This document shows, piece by piece, positions 41,082 through 53,400 of a stretch of DNA of 64,000 bases. A program made the translations under genes and the position numbers. Positions within the stretch are counted from its first letter, which is position 1; each line of letters opens with the position of its first letter. The stretch is from Agarophyton chilense (Eukaryota; Rhodophyta; Florideophyceae; Gracilariales; Gracilariaceae): assembly GCA_030374765.1 (NCBI GenBank), contig JARGXX010000092.1:2410216-2474215 (forward strand), written 5' to 3'. A model generated the notes under the pieces. The model did no database searches. It was not told where the DNA came from and saw only the letters and a program-made list of their open reading frames with translations.

Positions 41082-42893
41082 CTAATCCTTATTCCTGTCT
41101 CGCTCCTGGTTTTTCCAGAAGTCGTTCCAGTATCGAGTATATACCTGAACCTGCCGTTTCTTGCGGATCCGTGTATTTACTCGGCGAGCAGGTTGATGTC
41201 GCTTATGGCCAGTAGTGCGCTGCCTGGAGTTGATAGACTCCTTGCAGGGAATCGCACTTATGATATGGCTCTTCACCGTGTTTCCTCTTTTGAAGATGAG
41301 GACACGAGGCCATTTGACTCTTATTCCGTGATAGGGCAATTGGCCGTCAATCCATTGTTCCAAATGACGCCAGTACCGTTTCATATTGGGATGGAATAAG
41401 CATTTCACCATACCATCGAGGGGTGGCTTCTTCCTTTTAGAACGTTCGAGATATTTGGCTCTTTCTCGAAAGCTAACGTATTCCAATGCCGTTCGTAGGT
41501 AGTTACCGGTGTACCCACGCTGTGACAGCATTTTGAAAAGGAAGTTCACCTTGGCCTTCCACGTCCGTTCATCGCTGGTGTTTCGAAGGTAGCGAATCAT
41601 CTCTCCCTTCACCACTCCAGTGAACGTATGAGTGGGATGATTGGACTTGCCATGGAGGTAAAGAAACTTCGAGATGGGCTTTGTGTACACCCTTAAGTCA
41701 ACGATGTTATCGAAGAAAAATCTCTGTCCTTTGTAAATCTCCAGATCCAGGTACACTGCTTTCTTATCGCTGATATCCCACGTGAGACTAAGGCTTGAAC
41801 AAGCGTTTAGCTTCACCATCAGCTTCTCGGCAGCTTTTCTGTTTCGGAGCACTACTAAACCGTCATCGATATAGCGACGGTTCAGTATGATATCCTTGAC
41901 TGCGTCCCTGAAGATCTTCCGGAACTTAAAAAACAAGTAAAGGTTAGCAAATGCGGGCGCCACTGCTGTCCCGGTTGCCGTTCCTTCTTCCTGTTTGTGC
42001 AACCCATGTCCATCTGTCACGTAGTTATTGAACATGATGAATTGTAGAACTCGACACCAAAAGCCTTTGTTGGGCATGAATATACGAGGAAGTTCACGCA
42101 CCAACAATCGGATGGCATCTCTGATGTCGATGGATGGGTAGCATCTCTCCACGTCGTAAGTAAGAAAGATACAGTCCGTGGGAAGATGTATGTGTTCCAG
42201 CTGCCGTACGGTCTCCCAGCTGTTAACTGTGATTGCCGGGATCTTTGCCACCACTCTATTGAGGATAGCACTTAACTGTCTCGATAGATTCGCAGTGATA
42301 TACGAATGCGATGCAGTTATCGGTCTCGACTTAATCGTAGGCTTGTGGATCTTCGGTAGTACATAAAACGGGGCTGGTTTGTCGGCTTTCAATGCGTATT
42401 CCAAAACACCTTCTTTAAACTCGCGTTCAATCCGGCATTTCTCGAGGATTCCAAAGAGGTTACCACGGAGCACTTCATGGGGGAAGAAATCAACCGTGGA
42501 GAATACACCCTCATGGATCTCCTTCTTAACCATCTCGTCATAGACTTCTCGGCTCATCAATGTGAGTCCAAGATTCTTATCGGCTTGTTTGACGATCCAG
42601 CCTTTCGTCTTTATGTACTTGATTCCTCGCATCAATGTAAGATGCAAGGTGGAGGGTCGATCGATGCTCATATCGGATATATCTCTCTCAAACTTTCCTT
42701 TCACCCGGAGAGCTGTTGGGAGATCGACCTTCCTTCGACCCGTTACTAGTTCGGAAAAGAGTTGATCCACAGTCTCTTGCAGGCAGACTTTAAGTGGAGT
42801 GCGTAATACAAATCCTCCACCAACTGAGAGAACTTTTTTGACTTCAAACGGAAGTTCTTTGTCGGCTATTCCAATTGGTGGATTGTACTTCAA
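41082..42893 (-). CDS. Penelope-type reverse transcriptase, ORF2 of unit 3
   Basis: Identical in protein sequence to the unit 1 RT, with the same TTG-only start and -1 overlap with ORF1. Upstream ORF1 is intact here, so unit 3 is potentially competent. Confidence 0.92.
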   Translation of the reverse strand: MKYNPPIGIADKELPFEVKKVLSVGGGFVLRTPLKVCLQETVDQLFSELVTGRRKVDLPTALRVKGKFERDISDMSIDRPSTLHLTLMRGIKYIKTKGWIVKQADKNLGLTLMSREVYDEMVKKEIHEGVFSTVDFFPHEVLRGNLFGILEKCRIEREFKEGVLEYALKADKPAPFYVLPKIHKPTIKSRPITASHSYITANLSRQLSAILNRVVAKIPAITVNSWETVRQLEHIHLPTDCIFLTYDVERCYPSIDIRDAIRLLVRELPRIFMPNKGFWCRVLQFIMFNNYVTDGHGLHKQEEGTATGTAVAPAFANLYLFFKFRKIFRDAVKDIILNRRYIDDGLVVLRNRKAAEKLMVKLNACSSLSLTWDISDKKAVYLDLEIYKGQRFFFDNIVDLRVYTKPISKFLYLHGKSNHPTHTFTGVVKGEMIRYLRNTSDERTWKAKVNFLFKMLSQRGYTGNYLRTALEYVSFRERAKYLERSKRKKPPLDGMVKCLFHPNMKRYWRHLEQWIDGQLPYHGIRVKWPRVLIFKRGNTVKSHIISAIPCKESINSRQRTTGHKRHQPARRVNTRIRKKRQVQVYTRYWNDFWKNQERDRNKD

Positions 42894-42937
42894 CTCTTTA
42901 ACCTTGAAGCAACGGGGTTTCCTTCGCCGTGAACGGT

Positions 42938-43855
42938 TTAGTTTTGCTTGGCGCCCCGTCCGGCGGCGCCTGGCTTCCCGTTTTTCGGCTTTGGCTTCAC
43001 GGGTTTCTTGGACTTGCCTCCCTGCTGTAGATGGCTTTTCGGGCGGTTTTGTTGACCTTTACTGTTCTTCCCTTTAGCCTTCAGGGGGGCTTGAGAAACT
43101 TTAAGAGAGGAAACTTCCTTCCTAAGTGCTTCCATCTCCTTCCGCAGCCGATCGACTTCGTCTGAAGCCTCAGCTTCATCGGCCTCGGCAGCGGATTCTT
43201 TTAGGAGAGTAGCATTCCGTTTCTCATCGTCAATGACTTGTCCAATGGTGTTCTTGAGTTCCATTCGAAGCTTAGCTGATTGCAGCTCTTCCACAAACAC
43301 CGATCGGTAACTTGCAAACGTTGCAAGAATCTGATCCTTGGAGATGTGACTCGTCTTTCGGTAGACGCGATTTAGTGCTTCTTTCACCTTAACCATGGCT
43401 TCGTTGAGAAGCTTCTTTCGCTCATCAGTCAGGAATTCAAGTTCATCCTTCCTGACTTTTATGAGGAAGTCCAGAGAGTCCTGTGCAAACTTCTCTGACA
43501 TGGCTTTAAACTCAGCACCATGCTTCTCCTTCATTGAACTGGACATCTGCGGCATTCGGGGTACCGCAATAGACTTTGGAAAGGTTCCATCGTCTTTGTG
43601 CTTTTCCAGCTCATCAAGGAGATCGACCCTGCGAGCTATCTTTTCGTCCACAGTAAGAACGCGCTTGCGGTGTAAAGCGACTAGTTTATTCAGCTGTGGC
43701 TTCACCATCTTCAAAATCTCAAAATCAGGAAGTTCTTGCTCATTAACTTGAGCATCGTTTTCCTGAATCGGATTGTTTTCTTGAAGAACAGCAGCTTCCT
43801 CCTCATGAACCGATGTGTCGTGTTCAATGTTGGAGGCCATGCTACGTGTTTGCAT
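42938..43855 (-). CDS. Gag-like coiled-coil/basic ORF1 of PLE unit 3
   Basis: 305 aa, identical to ORF1 of unit 1, from ATG at 43855, 48 nt after the inferred element 5' end. It has the same heptad segment and basic tail. Confidence 0.75.
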   Translation of the reverse strand: MQTRSMASNIEHDTSVHEEEAAVLQENNPIQENDAQVNEQELPDFEILKMVKPQLNKLVALHRKRVLTVDEKIARRVDLLDELEKHKDDGTFPKSIAVPRMPQMSSSMKEKHGAEFKAMSEKFAQDSLDFLIKVRKDELEFLTDERKKLLNEAMVKVKEALNRVYRKTSHISKDQILATFASYRSVFVEELQSAKLRMELKNTIGQVIDDEKRNATLLKESAAEADEAEASDEVDRLRKEMEALRKEVSSLKVSQAPLKAKGKNSKGQQNRPKSHLQQGGKSKKPVKPKPKNGKPGAAGRGAKQN

Positions 43856-43903
43856 AGTGAGAGAGATATCTGCTCGGCGACGGCTACTACCTCGCGTACT
43901 AGA

Positions 43904-43999
43904 GGTTTTAGGTAGGAGATATTGAAGGTGTGCGGCGTCGCTAGGGGAGAGAGAGAAGGGCTTAGGGGAAGCCCTTAGAAAAAGAGGAGGATTTAGGGG
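43904..43999 (-). mobile_element. 5'-truncated PLE copy (unit 4), 96 bp
   Basis: Only the 3'-terminal 96 bp of the element is present. The match to the other units ends exactly after ATTTAGGGG, and telomeric repeats continue from there instead of AAGTTTTACC. Confidence 0.88.
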
Positions 44000-44488
44000 T
44001 TTAGGGGTTTAGGGGTTTAGGGGTTAGGGGTTTTAGGGGTTTAGGGGTTTTTAGGGGTTTAGGGGTTTAGGGGTTTTAGGGGTTTAGGGGTTTTAGGGGT
44101 TTTAGGGGTTTAGGGGTTTAGGGGTTTTAGGGGTTTAGGGGTTTAGGGGTTTTAGGGCGTAGGGGTTTAGGGGTTTAGGGGTTTAGGGGTTTAGGGGTTT
44201 TAGGGGTTTAGGGGTTTTAGGGGTTTAGGGGTTTAGGGGTTTTAGGGGTTTAGGGGTTTAGGGGTTTTAGGGGTTTAGGGTTTAGGGGTTTTAAGGGGTT
44301 TAGGGGTTTTAGGGGTTTTTAGGGGTTTAGGGGTTTTAGGGGTTTAGGGCGTTTAGGGGTTCTAAGGGTTTAGGGGTTTTTAGGGGTTTAGGGGTTTAGG
44401 GGTTTAGGGGTTTTAGGGCGTTTAGGGGTTTAGGGTTTAGGGGTTTAGGGGTTTAGGGTTTAGGGGTTTAGGGGTTTAGGGGTTTAGG
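44000..44488 (+). repeat. Interstitial telomeric array (TTTAGGGG/TTTTAGGGG), outer
   Basis: About 490 bp of irregular TTTAGGGG and TTTTAGGGG repeats with few substitutions, in the same orientation as the inner array. It passes into the satellite through GGGGTTTAGGTGTT, a sequence also found once in every satellite monomer. Confidence 0.95.
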
Positions 44489-47400
44489 TGTTAAGAAATG
44501 CGGTGGGAATAATTACATGATATTAGGGGCGCTACTCCTAATTGTAATTGTCCTGCAAACAATGGGAATTGAACCCACGACTTGTGGAAAATATTAACAA
44601 ATATTAACCACTGAGCTAAACGTACTCATATTGGCTTGACTTATGGACTTGCGACGTTTCCATTTAAGGTACTAATCGACTTGCAACTGTTCCCCTTAAG
44701 GGTACTTGGTTGGCGACGGCATTTTTCTATTCCGCGAACGGGGTTTAGGTGTTAAGAAATGCGGTGGGAATGTGCGGCGTCGCTGTGCTCTGGAGGAACT
44801 TAATTTGCTAATTAGGGGTGGCCAAACCTTAATTGCAAGTGTTACCTCGTCATTAAGCTAATTACATGATATTAGGGGCGCTACTCCTAATTGTAATTGT
44901 CCTGCAAACAATGGGAATTGAACCCACGACTTGTGGAAAATATTAACAAATATTAACCACTGAGCTAAACGTACTCATATTGGCTTGACTTATGGACTTG
45001 CGACGTTTCCATTTAAGGTACTAATCGACTTGCAACTGTTCCCCTTAAGGGTACTTGGTTGGCGACGGCATTTTTCTATTCCGCGAACGGGGTTTAGGTG
45101 TTAAGAAATGCGGTGGGAATGTGCGGCGTCGCTGTGCTCTGGAGGAACTTAATTTGCTAATTAGGGGTGGCCAAACCTTAATTGCAAGTGTTACCTCGTC
45201 ATTAAGCTAATTACATGATATTAGGGGCGCTACTCCTAATTGTAATTGTCCTGCAAACAATGGGAATTGAACCCACGACTTGTGGAAAATATTAACAAAT
45301 ATTAACCACTGAGCTAAACGTACTCATATTGGCTTGACTTATGGACTTGCGACGTTTCCATTTAAGGTACTAATCGACTTGCAACTGTTCCCCTTAAGGG
45401 TACTTGGTTGGCGACGGCATTTTTCTATTCCGCGAACGGGGTTTAGGTGTTAAGAAATGCGGTGGGAATGTGCGGCGTCGCTGTGCTCTGGAGGAACTTA
45501 ATTTGCTAATTAGGGGTGGCCAAACCTTAATTGCAAGTGTTACCTCGTCATTAAGCTAATTACATGATATTAGGGGCGCTACTCCTAATTGTAATTGTCC
45601 TGCAAACAATGGGAATTGAACCCACGACTTGTGGAAAATATTAACAAATATTAACCACTGAGCTAAACGTACTCATATTGGCTTGACTTATGGACTTGCG
45701 ACGTTTCCATTTAAGGTACTAATCGACTTGCAACTGTTCCCCTTAAGGGTACTTGGTTGGCGACGGCATTTTTCTATTCCGCGAACGGGGTTTAGGTGTT
45801 AAGAAATGCGGTGGGAATGTGCGGCGTCGCTGTGCTCTGGAGGAACTTAATTTGCTAATTAGGGGTGGCCAAACCTTAATTGCAAGTGTTACCTCGTCAT
45901 TAAGCTAATTACATGATATTAGGGGCGCTACTCCTAATTGTAATTGTCCTGCAAACAATGGGAATTGAACCCACGACTTGTGGAAAATATTAACAAATAT
46001 TAACCACTGAGCTAAACGTACTCATATTGGCTTGACTTATGGACTTGCGACGTTTCCATTTAAGGTACTAATCGACTTGCAACTGTTCCCCTTAAGGGTA
46101 CTTGGTTGGCGACGGCATTTTTCTATTCCGCGAACGGGGTTTAGGTGTTAAGAAATGCGGTGGGAATGTGCGGCGTCGCTGTGCTCTGGAGGAACTTAAT
46201 TTGCTAATTAGGGGTGGCCAAACCTTAATTGCAAGTGTTACCTCGTCATTAAGCTAATTACATGATATTAGGGGCGCTACTCCTAATTGTAATTGTCCTG
46301 CAAACAATGGGAATTGAACCCACGACTTGTGGAAAATATTAACAAATATTAACCACTGAGCTAAACGTACTCATATTGGCTTGACTTATGGACTTGCGAC
46401 GTTTCCATTTAAGGTACTAATCGACTTGCAACTGTTCCCCTTAAGGGTACTTGGTTGGCGACGGCATTTTTCTATTCCGCGAACGGGGTTTAGGTGTTAA
46501 GAAATGCGGTGGGAATGTGCGGCGTCGCTGTGCTCTGGAGGAACTTAATTTGCTAATTAGGGGTGGCCAAACCTTAATTGCAAGTGTTACCTCGTCATTA
46601 AGCTAATTACATGATATTAGGGGCGCTACTCCTAATTGTAATTGTCCTGCAAACAATGGGAATTGAACCCACGACTTGTGGAAAATATTAACAAATATTA
46701 ACCACTGAGCTAAACGTACTCATATTGGCTTGACTTATGGACTTGCGACGTTTCCATTTAAGGTACTAATCGACTTGCAACTGTTCCCCTTAAGGGTACT
46801 TGGTTGGCGACGGCATTTTTCTATTCCGCGAACGGGGTTTAGGTGTTAAGAAATGCGGTGGGAATGTGCGGCGTCGCTGTGCTCTGGAGGAACTTAATTT
46901 GCTAATTAGGGGTGGCCAAACCTTAATTGCAAGTGTTACCTCGTCATTAAGCTAATTACATGATATTAGGGGCGCTACTCCTAATTGTAATTGTCCTGCA
47001 AACAATGGGAATTGAACCCACGACTTGTGGAAAATATTAACAAATATTAACCACTGAGCTAAACGTACTCATATTGGCTTGACTTATGGACTTGCGACGT
47101 TTCCATTTAAGGTACTAATCGACTTGCAACTGTTCCCCTTAAGGGTACTTGGTTGGCGACGGCATTTTTCTATTCCGCGAACGGGGTTTAGGTGTTAAGA
47201 AATGCGGTGGGAATGTGCGGCGTCGCTGTGCTCTGGAGGAACTTAATTTGCTAATTAGGGGTGGCCAAACCTTAATTGCAAGTGTTACCTCGTCATTAAG
47301 CTAATTACATGATATTAGGGGCGCTACTCCTAATTGTAATTGTCCTGCAAACAATGGGAATTGAACCCACGACTTGTGGAAAATATTAACAAATATTAAC

Positions 47401-50400
47401 CACTGAGCTAAACGTACTCATATTGGCTTGACTTATGGACTTGCGACGTTTCCATTTAAGGTACTAATCGACTTGCAACTGTTCCCCTTAAGGGTACTTG
47501 GTTGGCGACGGCATTTTTCTATTCCGCGAACGGGGTTTAGGTGTTAAGAAATGCGGTGGGAATGTGCGGCGTCGCTGTGCTCTGGAGGAACTTAATTTGC
47601 TAATTAGGGGTGGCCAAACCTTAATTGCAAGTGTTACCTCGTCATTAAGCTAATTACATGATATTAGGGGCGCTACTCCTAATTGTAATTGTCCTGCAAA
47701 CAATGGGAATTGAACCCACGACTTGTGGAAAATATTAACAAATATTAACCACTGAGCTAAACGTACTCATATTGGCTTGACTTATGGACTTGCGACGTTT
47801 CCATTTAAGGTACTAATCGACTTGCAACTGTTCCCCTTAAGGGTACTTGGTTGGCGACGGCATTTTTCTATTCCGCGAACGGGGTTTAGGTGTTAAGAAA
47901 TGCGGTGGGAATGTGCGGCGTCGCTGTGCTCTGGAGGAACTTAATTTGCTAATTAGGGGTGGCCAAACCTTAATTGCAAGTGTTACCTCGTCATTAAGCT
48001 AATTACATGATATTAGGGGCGCTACTCCTAATTGTAATTGTCCTGCAAACAATGGGAATTGAACCCACGACTTGTGGAAAATATTAACAAATATTAACCA
48101 CTGAGCTAAACGTACTCATATTGGCTTGACTTATGGACTTGCGACGTTTCCATTTAAGGTACTAATCGACTTGCAACTGTTCCCCTTAAGGGTACTTGGT
48201 TGGCGACGGCATTTTTCTATTCCGCGAACGGGGTTTAGGTGTTAAGAAATGCGGTGGGAATGTGCGGCGTCGCTGTGCTCTGGAGGAACTTAATTTGCTA
48301 ATTAGGGGTGGCCAAACCTTAATTGCAAGTGTTACCTCGTCATTAAGCTAATTACATGATATTAGGGGCGCTACTCCTAATTGTAATTGTCCTGCAAACA
48401 ATGGGAATTGAACCCACGACTTGTGGAAAATATTAACAAATATTAACCACTGAGCTAAACGTACTCATATTGGCTTGACTTATGGACTTGCGACGTTTCC
48501 ATTTAAGGTACTAATCGACTTGCAACTGTTCCCCTTAAGGGTACTTGGTTGGCGACGGCATTTTTCTATTCCGCGAACGGGGTTTAGGTGTTAAGAAATG
48601 CGGTGGGAATGTGCGGCGTCGCTGTGCTCTGGAGGAACTTAATTTGCTAATTAGGGGTGGCCAAACCTTAATTGCAAGTGTTACCTCGTCATTAAGCTAA
48701 TTACATGATATTAGGGGCGCTACTCCTAATTGTAATTGTCCTGCAAACAATGGGAATTGAACCCACGACTTGTGGAAAATATTAACAAATATTAACCACT
48801 GAGCTAAACGTACTCATATTGGCTTGACTTATGGACTTGCGACGTTTCCATTTAAGGTACTAATCGACTTGCAACTGTTCCCCTTAAGGGTACTTGGTTG
48901 GCGACGGCATTTTTCTATTCCGCGAACGGGGTTTAGGTGTTAAGAAATGCGGTGGGAATGTGCGGCGTCGCTGTGCTCTGGAGGAACTTAATTTGCTAAT
49001 TAGGGGTGGCCAAACCTTAATTGCAAGTGTTACCTCGTCATTAAGCTAATTACATGATATTAGGGGCGCTACTCCTAATTGTAATTGTCCTGCAAACAAT
49101 GGGAATTGAACCCACGACTTGTGGAAAATATTAACAAATATTAACCACTGAGCTAAACGTACTCATATTGGCTTGACTTATGGACTTGCGACGTTTCCAT
49201 TTAAGGTACTAATCGACTTGCAACTGTTCCCCTTAAGGGTACTTGGTTGGCGACGGCATTTTTCTATTCCGCGAACGGGGTTTAGGTGTTAAGAAATGCG
49301 GTGGGAATGTGCGGCGTCGCTGTGCTCTGGAGGAACTTAATTTGCTAATTAGGGGTGGCCAAACCTTAATTGCAAGTGTTACCTCGTCATTAAGCTAATT
49401 ACATGATATTAGGGGCGCTACTCCTAATTGTAATTGTCCTGCAAACAATGGGAATTGAACCCACGACTTGTGGAAAATATTAACAAATATTAACCACTGA
49501 GCTAAACGTACTCATATTGGCTTGACTTATGGACTTGCGACGTTTCCATTTAAGGTACTAATCGACTTGCAACTGTTCCCCTTAAGGGTACTTGGTTGGC
49601 GACGGCATTTTTCTATTCCGCGAACGGGGTTTAGGTGTTAAGAAATGCGGTGGGAATGTGCGGCGTCGCTGTGCTCTGGAGGAACTTAATTTGCTAATTA
49701 GGGGTGGCCAAACCTTAATTGCAAGTGTTACCTCGTCATTAAGCTAATTACATGATATTAGGGGCGCTACTCCTAATTGTAATTGTCCTGCAAACAATGG
49801 GAATTGAACCCACGACTTGTGGAAAATATTAACAAATATTAACCACTGAGCTAAACGTACTCATATTGGCTTGACTTATGGACTTGCGACGTTTCCATTT
49901 AAGGTACTAATCGACTTGCAACTGTTCCCCTTAAGGGTACTTGGTTGGCGACGGCATTTTTCTATTCCGCGAACGGGGTTTAGGTGTTAAGAAATGCGGT
50001 GGGAATGTGCGGCGTCGCTGTGCTCTGGAGGAACTTAATTTGCTAATTAGGGGTGGCCAAACCTTAATTGCAAGTGTTACCTCGTCATTAAGCTAATTAC
50101 ATGATATTAGGGGCGCTACTCCTAATTGTAATTGTCCTGCAAACAATGGGAATTGAACCCACGACTTGTGGAAAATATTAACAAATATTAACCACTGAGC
50201 TAAACGTACTCATATTGGCTTGACTTATGGACTTGCGACGTTTCCATTTAAGGTACTAATCGACTTGCAACTGTTCCCCTTAAGGGTACTTGGTTGGCGA
50301 CGGCATTTTTCTATTCCGCGAACGGGGTTTAGGTGTTAAGAAATGCGGTGGGAATGTGCGGCGTCGCTGTGCTCTGGAGGAACTTAATTTGCTAATTAGG

Positions 50401-53400
50401 GGTGGCCAAACCTTAATTGCAAGTGTTACCTCGTCATTAAGCTAATTACATGATATTAGGGGCGCTACTCCTAATTGTAATTGTCCTGCAAACAATGGGA
50501 ATTGAACCCACGACTTGTGGAAAATATTAACAAATATTAACCACTGAGCTAAACGTACTCATATTGGCTTGACTTATGGACTTGCGACGTTTCCATTTAA
50601 GGTACTAATCGACTTGCAACTGTTCCCCTTAAGGGTACTTGGTTGGCGACGGCATTTTTCTATTCCGCGAACGGGGTTTAGGTGTTAAGAAATGCGGTGG
50701 GAATGTGCGGCGTCGCTGTGCTCTGGAGGAACTTAATTTGCTAATTAGGGGTGGCCAAACCTTAATTGCAAGTGTTACCTCGTCATTAAGCTAATTACAT
50801 GATATTAGGGGCGCTACTCCTAATTGTAATTGTCCTGCAAACAATGGGAATTGAACCCACGACTTGTGGAAAATATTAACAAATATTAACCACTGAGCTA
50901 AACGTACTCATATTGGCTTGACTTATGGACTTGCGACGTTTCCATTTAAGGTACTAATCGACTTGCAACTGTTCCCCTTAAGGGTACTTGGTTGGCGACG
51001 GCATTTTTCTATTCCGCGAACGGGGTTTAGGTGTTAAGAAATGCGGTGGGAATGTGCGGCGTCGCTGTGCTCTGGAGGAACTTAATTTGCTAATTAGGGG
51101 TGGCCAAACCTTAATTGCAAGTGTTACCTCGTCATTAAGCTAATTACATGATATTAGGGGCGCTACTCCTAATTGTAATTGTCCTGCAAACAATGGGAAT
51201 TGAACCCACGACTTGTGGAAAATATTAACAAATATTAACCACTGAGCTAAACGTACTCATATTGGCTTGACTTATGGACTTGCGACGTTTCCATTTAAGG
51301 TACTAATCGACTTGCAACTGTTCCCCTTAAGGGTACTTGGTTGGCGACGGCATTTTTCTATTCCGCGAACGGGGTTTAGGTGTTAAGAAATGCGGTGGGA
51401 ATGTGCGGCGTCGCTGTGCTCTGGAGGAACTTAATTTGCTAATTAGGGGTGGCCAAACCTTAATTGCAAGTGTTACCTCGTCATTAAGCTAATTACATGA
51501 TATTAGGGGCGCTACTCCTAATTGTAATTGTCCTGCAAACAATGGGAATTGAACCCACGACTTGTGGAAAATATTAACAAATATTAACCACTGAGCTAAA
51601 CGTACTCATATTGGCTTGACTTATGGACTTGCGACGTTTCCATTTAAGGTACTAATCGACTTGCAACTGTTCCCCTTAAGGGTACTTGGTTGGCGACGGC
51701 ATTTTTCTATTCCGCGAACGGGGTTTAGGTGTTAAGAAATGCGGTGGGAATGTGCGGCGTCGCTGTGCTCTGGAGGAACTTAATTTGCTAATTAGGGGTG
51801 GCCAAACCTTAATTGCAAGTGTTACCTCGTCATTAAGCTAATTACATGATATTAGGGGCGCTACTCCTAATTGTAATTGTCCTGCAAACAATGGGAATTG
51901 AACCCACGACTTGTGGAAAATATTAACAAATATTAACCACTGAGCTAAACGTACTCATATTGGCTTGACTTATGGACTTGCGACGTTTCCATTTAAGGTA
52001 CTAATCGACTTGCAACTGTTCCCCTTAAGGGTACTTGGTTGGCGACGGCATTTTTCTATTCCGCGAACGGGGTTTAGGTGTTAAGAAATGCGGTGGGAAT
52101 GTGCGGCGTCGCTGTGCTCTGGAGGAACTTAATTTGCTAATTAGGGGTGGCCAAACCTTAATTGCAAGTGTTACCTCGTCATTAAGCTAATTACATGATA
52201 TTAGGGGCGCTACTCCTAATTGTAATTGTCCTGCAAACAATGGGAATTGAACCCACGACTTGTGGAAAATATTAACAAATATTAACCACTGAGCTAAACG
52301 TACTCATATTGGCTTGACTTATGGACTTGCGACGTTTCCATTTAAGGTACTAATCGACTTGCAACTGTTCCCCTTAAGGGTACTTGGTTGGCGACGGCAT
52401 TTTTCTATTCCGCGAACGGGGTTTAGGTGTTAAGAAATGCGGTGGGAATGTGCGGCGTCGCTGTGCTCTGGAGGAACTTAATTTGCTAATTAGGGGTGGC
52501 CAAACCTTAATTGCAAGTGTTACCTCGTCATTAAGCTAATTACATGATATTAGGGGCGCTACTCCTAATTGTAATTGTCCTGCAAACAATGGGAATTGAA
52601 CCCACGACTTGTGGAAAATATTAACAAATATTAACCACTGAGCTAAACGTACTCATATTGGCTTGACTTATGGACTTGCGACGTTTCCATTTAAGGTACT
52701 AATCGACTTGCAACTGTTCCCCTTAAGGGTACTTGGTTGGCGACGGCATTTTTCTATTCCGCGAACGGGGTTTAGGTGTTAAGAAATGCGGTGGGAATGT
52801 GCGGCGTCGCTGTGCTCTGGAGGAACTTAATTTGCTAATTAGGGGTGGCCAAACCTTAATTGCAAGTGTTACCTCGTCATTAAGCTAATTACATGATATT
52901 AGGGGCGCTACTCCTAATTGTAATTGTCCTGCAAACAATGGGAATTGAACCCACGACTTGTGGAAAATATTAACAAATATTAACCACTGAGCTAAACGTA
53001 CTCATATTGGCTTGACTTATGGACTTGCGACGTTTCCATTTAAGGTACTAATCGACTTGCAACTGTTCCCCTTAAGGGTACTTGGTTGGCGACGGCATTT
53101 TTCTATTCCGCGAACGGGGTTTAGGTGTTAAGAAATGCGGTGGGAATGTGCGGCGTCGCTGTGCTCTGGAGGAACTTAATTTGCTAATTAGGGGTGGCCA
53201 AACCTTAATTGCAAGTGTTACCTCGTCATTAAGCTAATTACATGATATTAGGGGCGCTACTCCTAATTGTAATTGTCCTGCAAACAATGGGAATTGAACC
53301 CACGACTTGTGGAAAATATTAACAAATATTAACCACTGAGCTAAACGTACTCATATTGGCTTGACTTATGGACTTGCGACGTTTCCATTTAAGGTACTAA

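Larger units (their letters stand above)
40672..43903 (-). mobile_element. Endonuclease-deficient Penelope-like element, unit 3
   Basis: Full 3,232-bp unit with both ORFs intact; the most distal complete copy. Its 5' end joins the truncated fourth copy. Confidence 0.9.
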
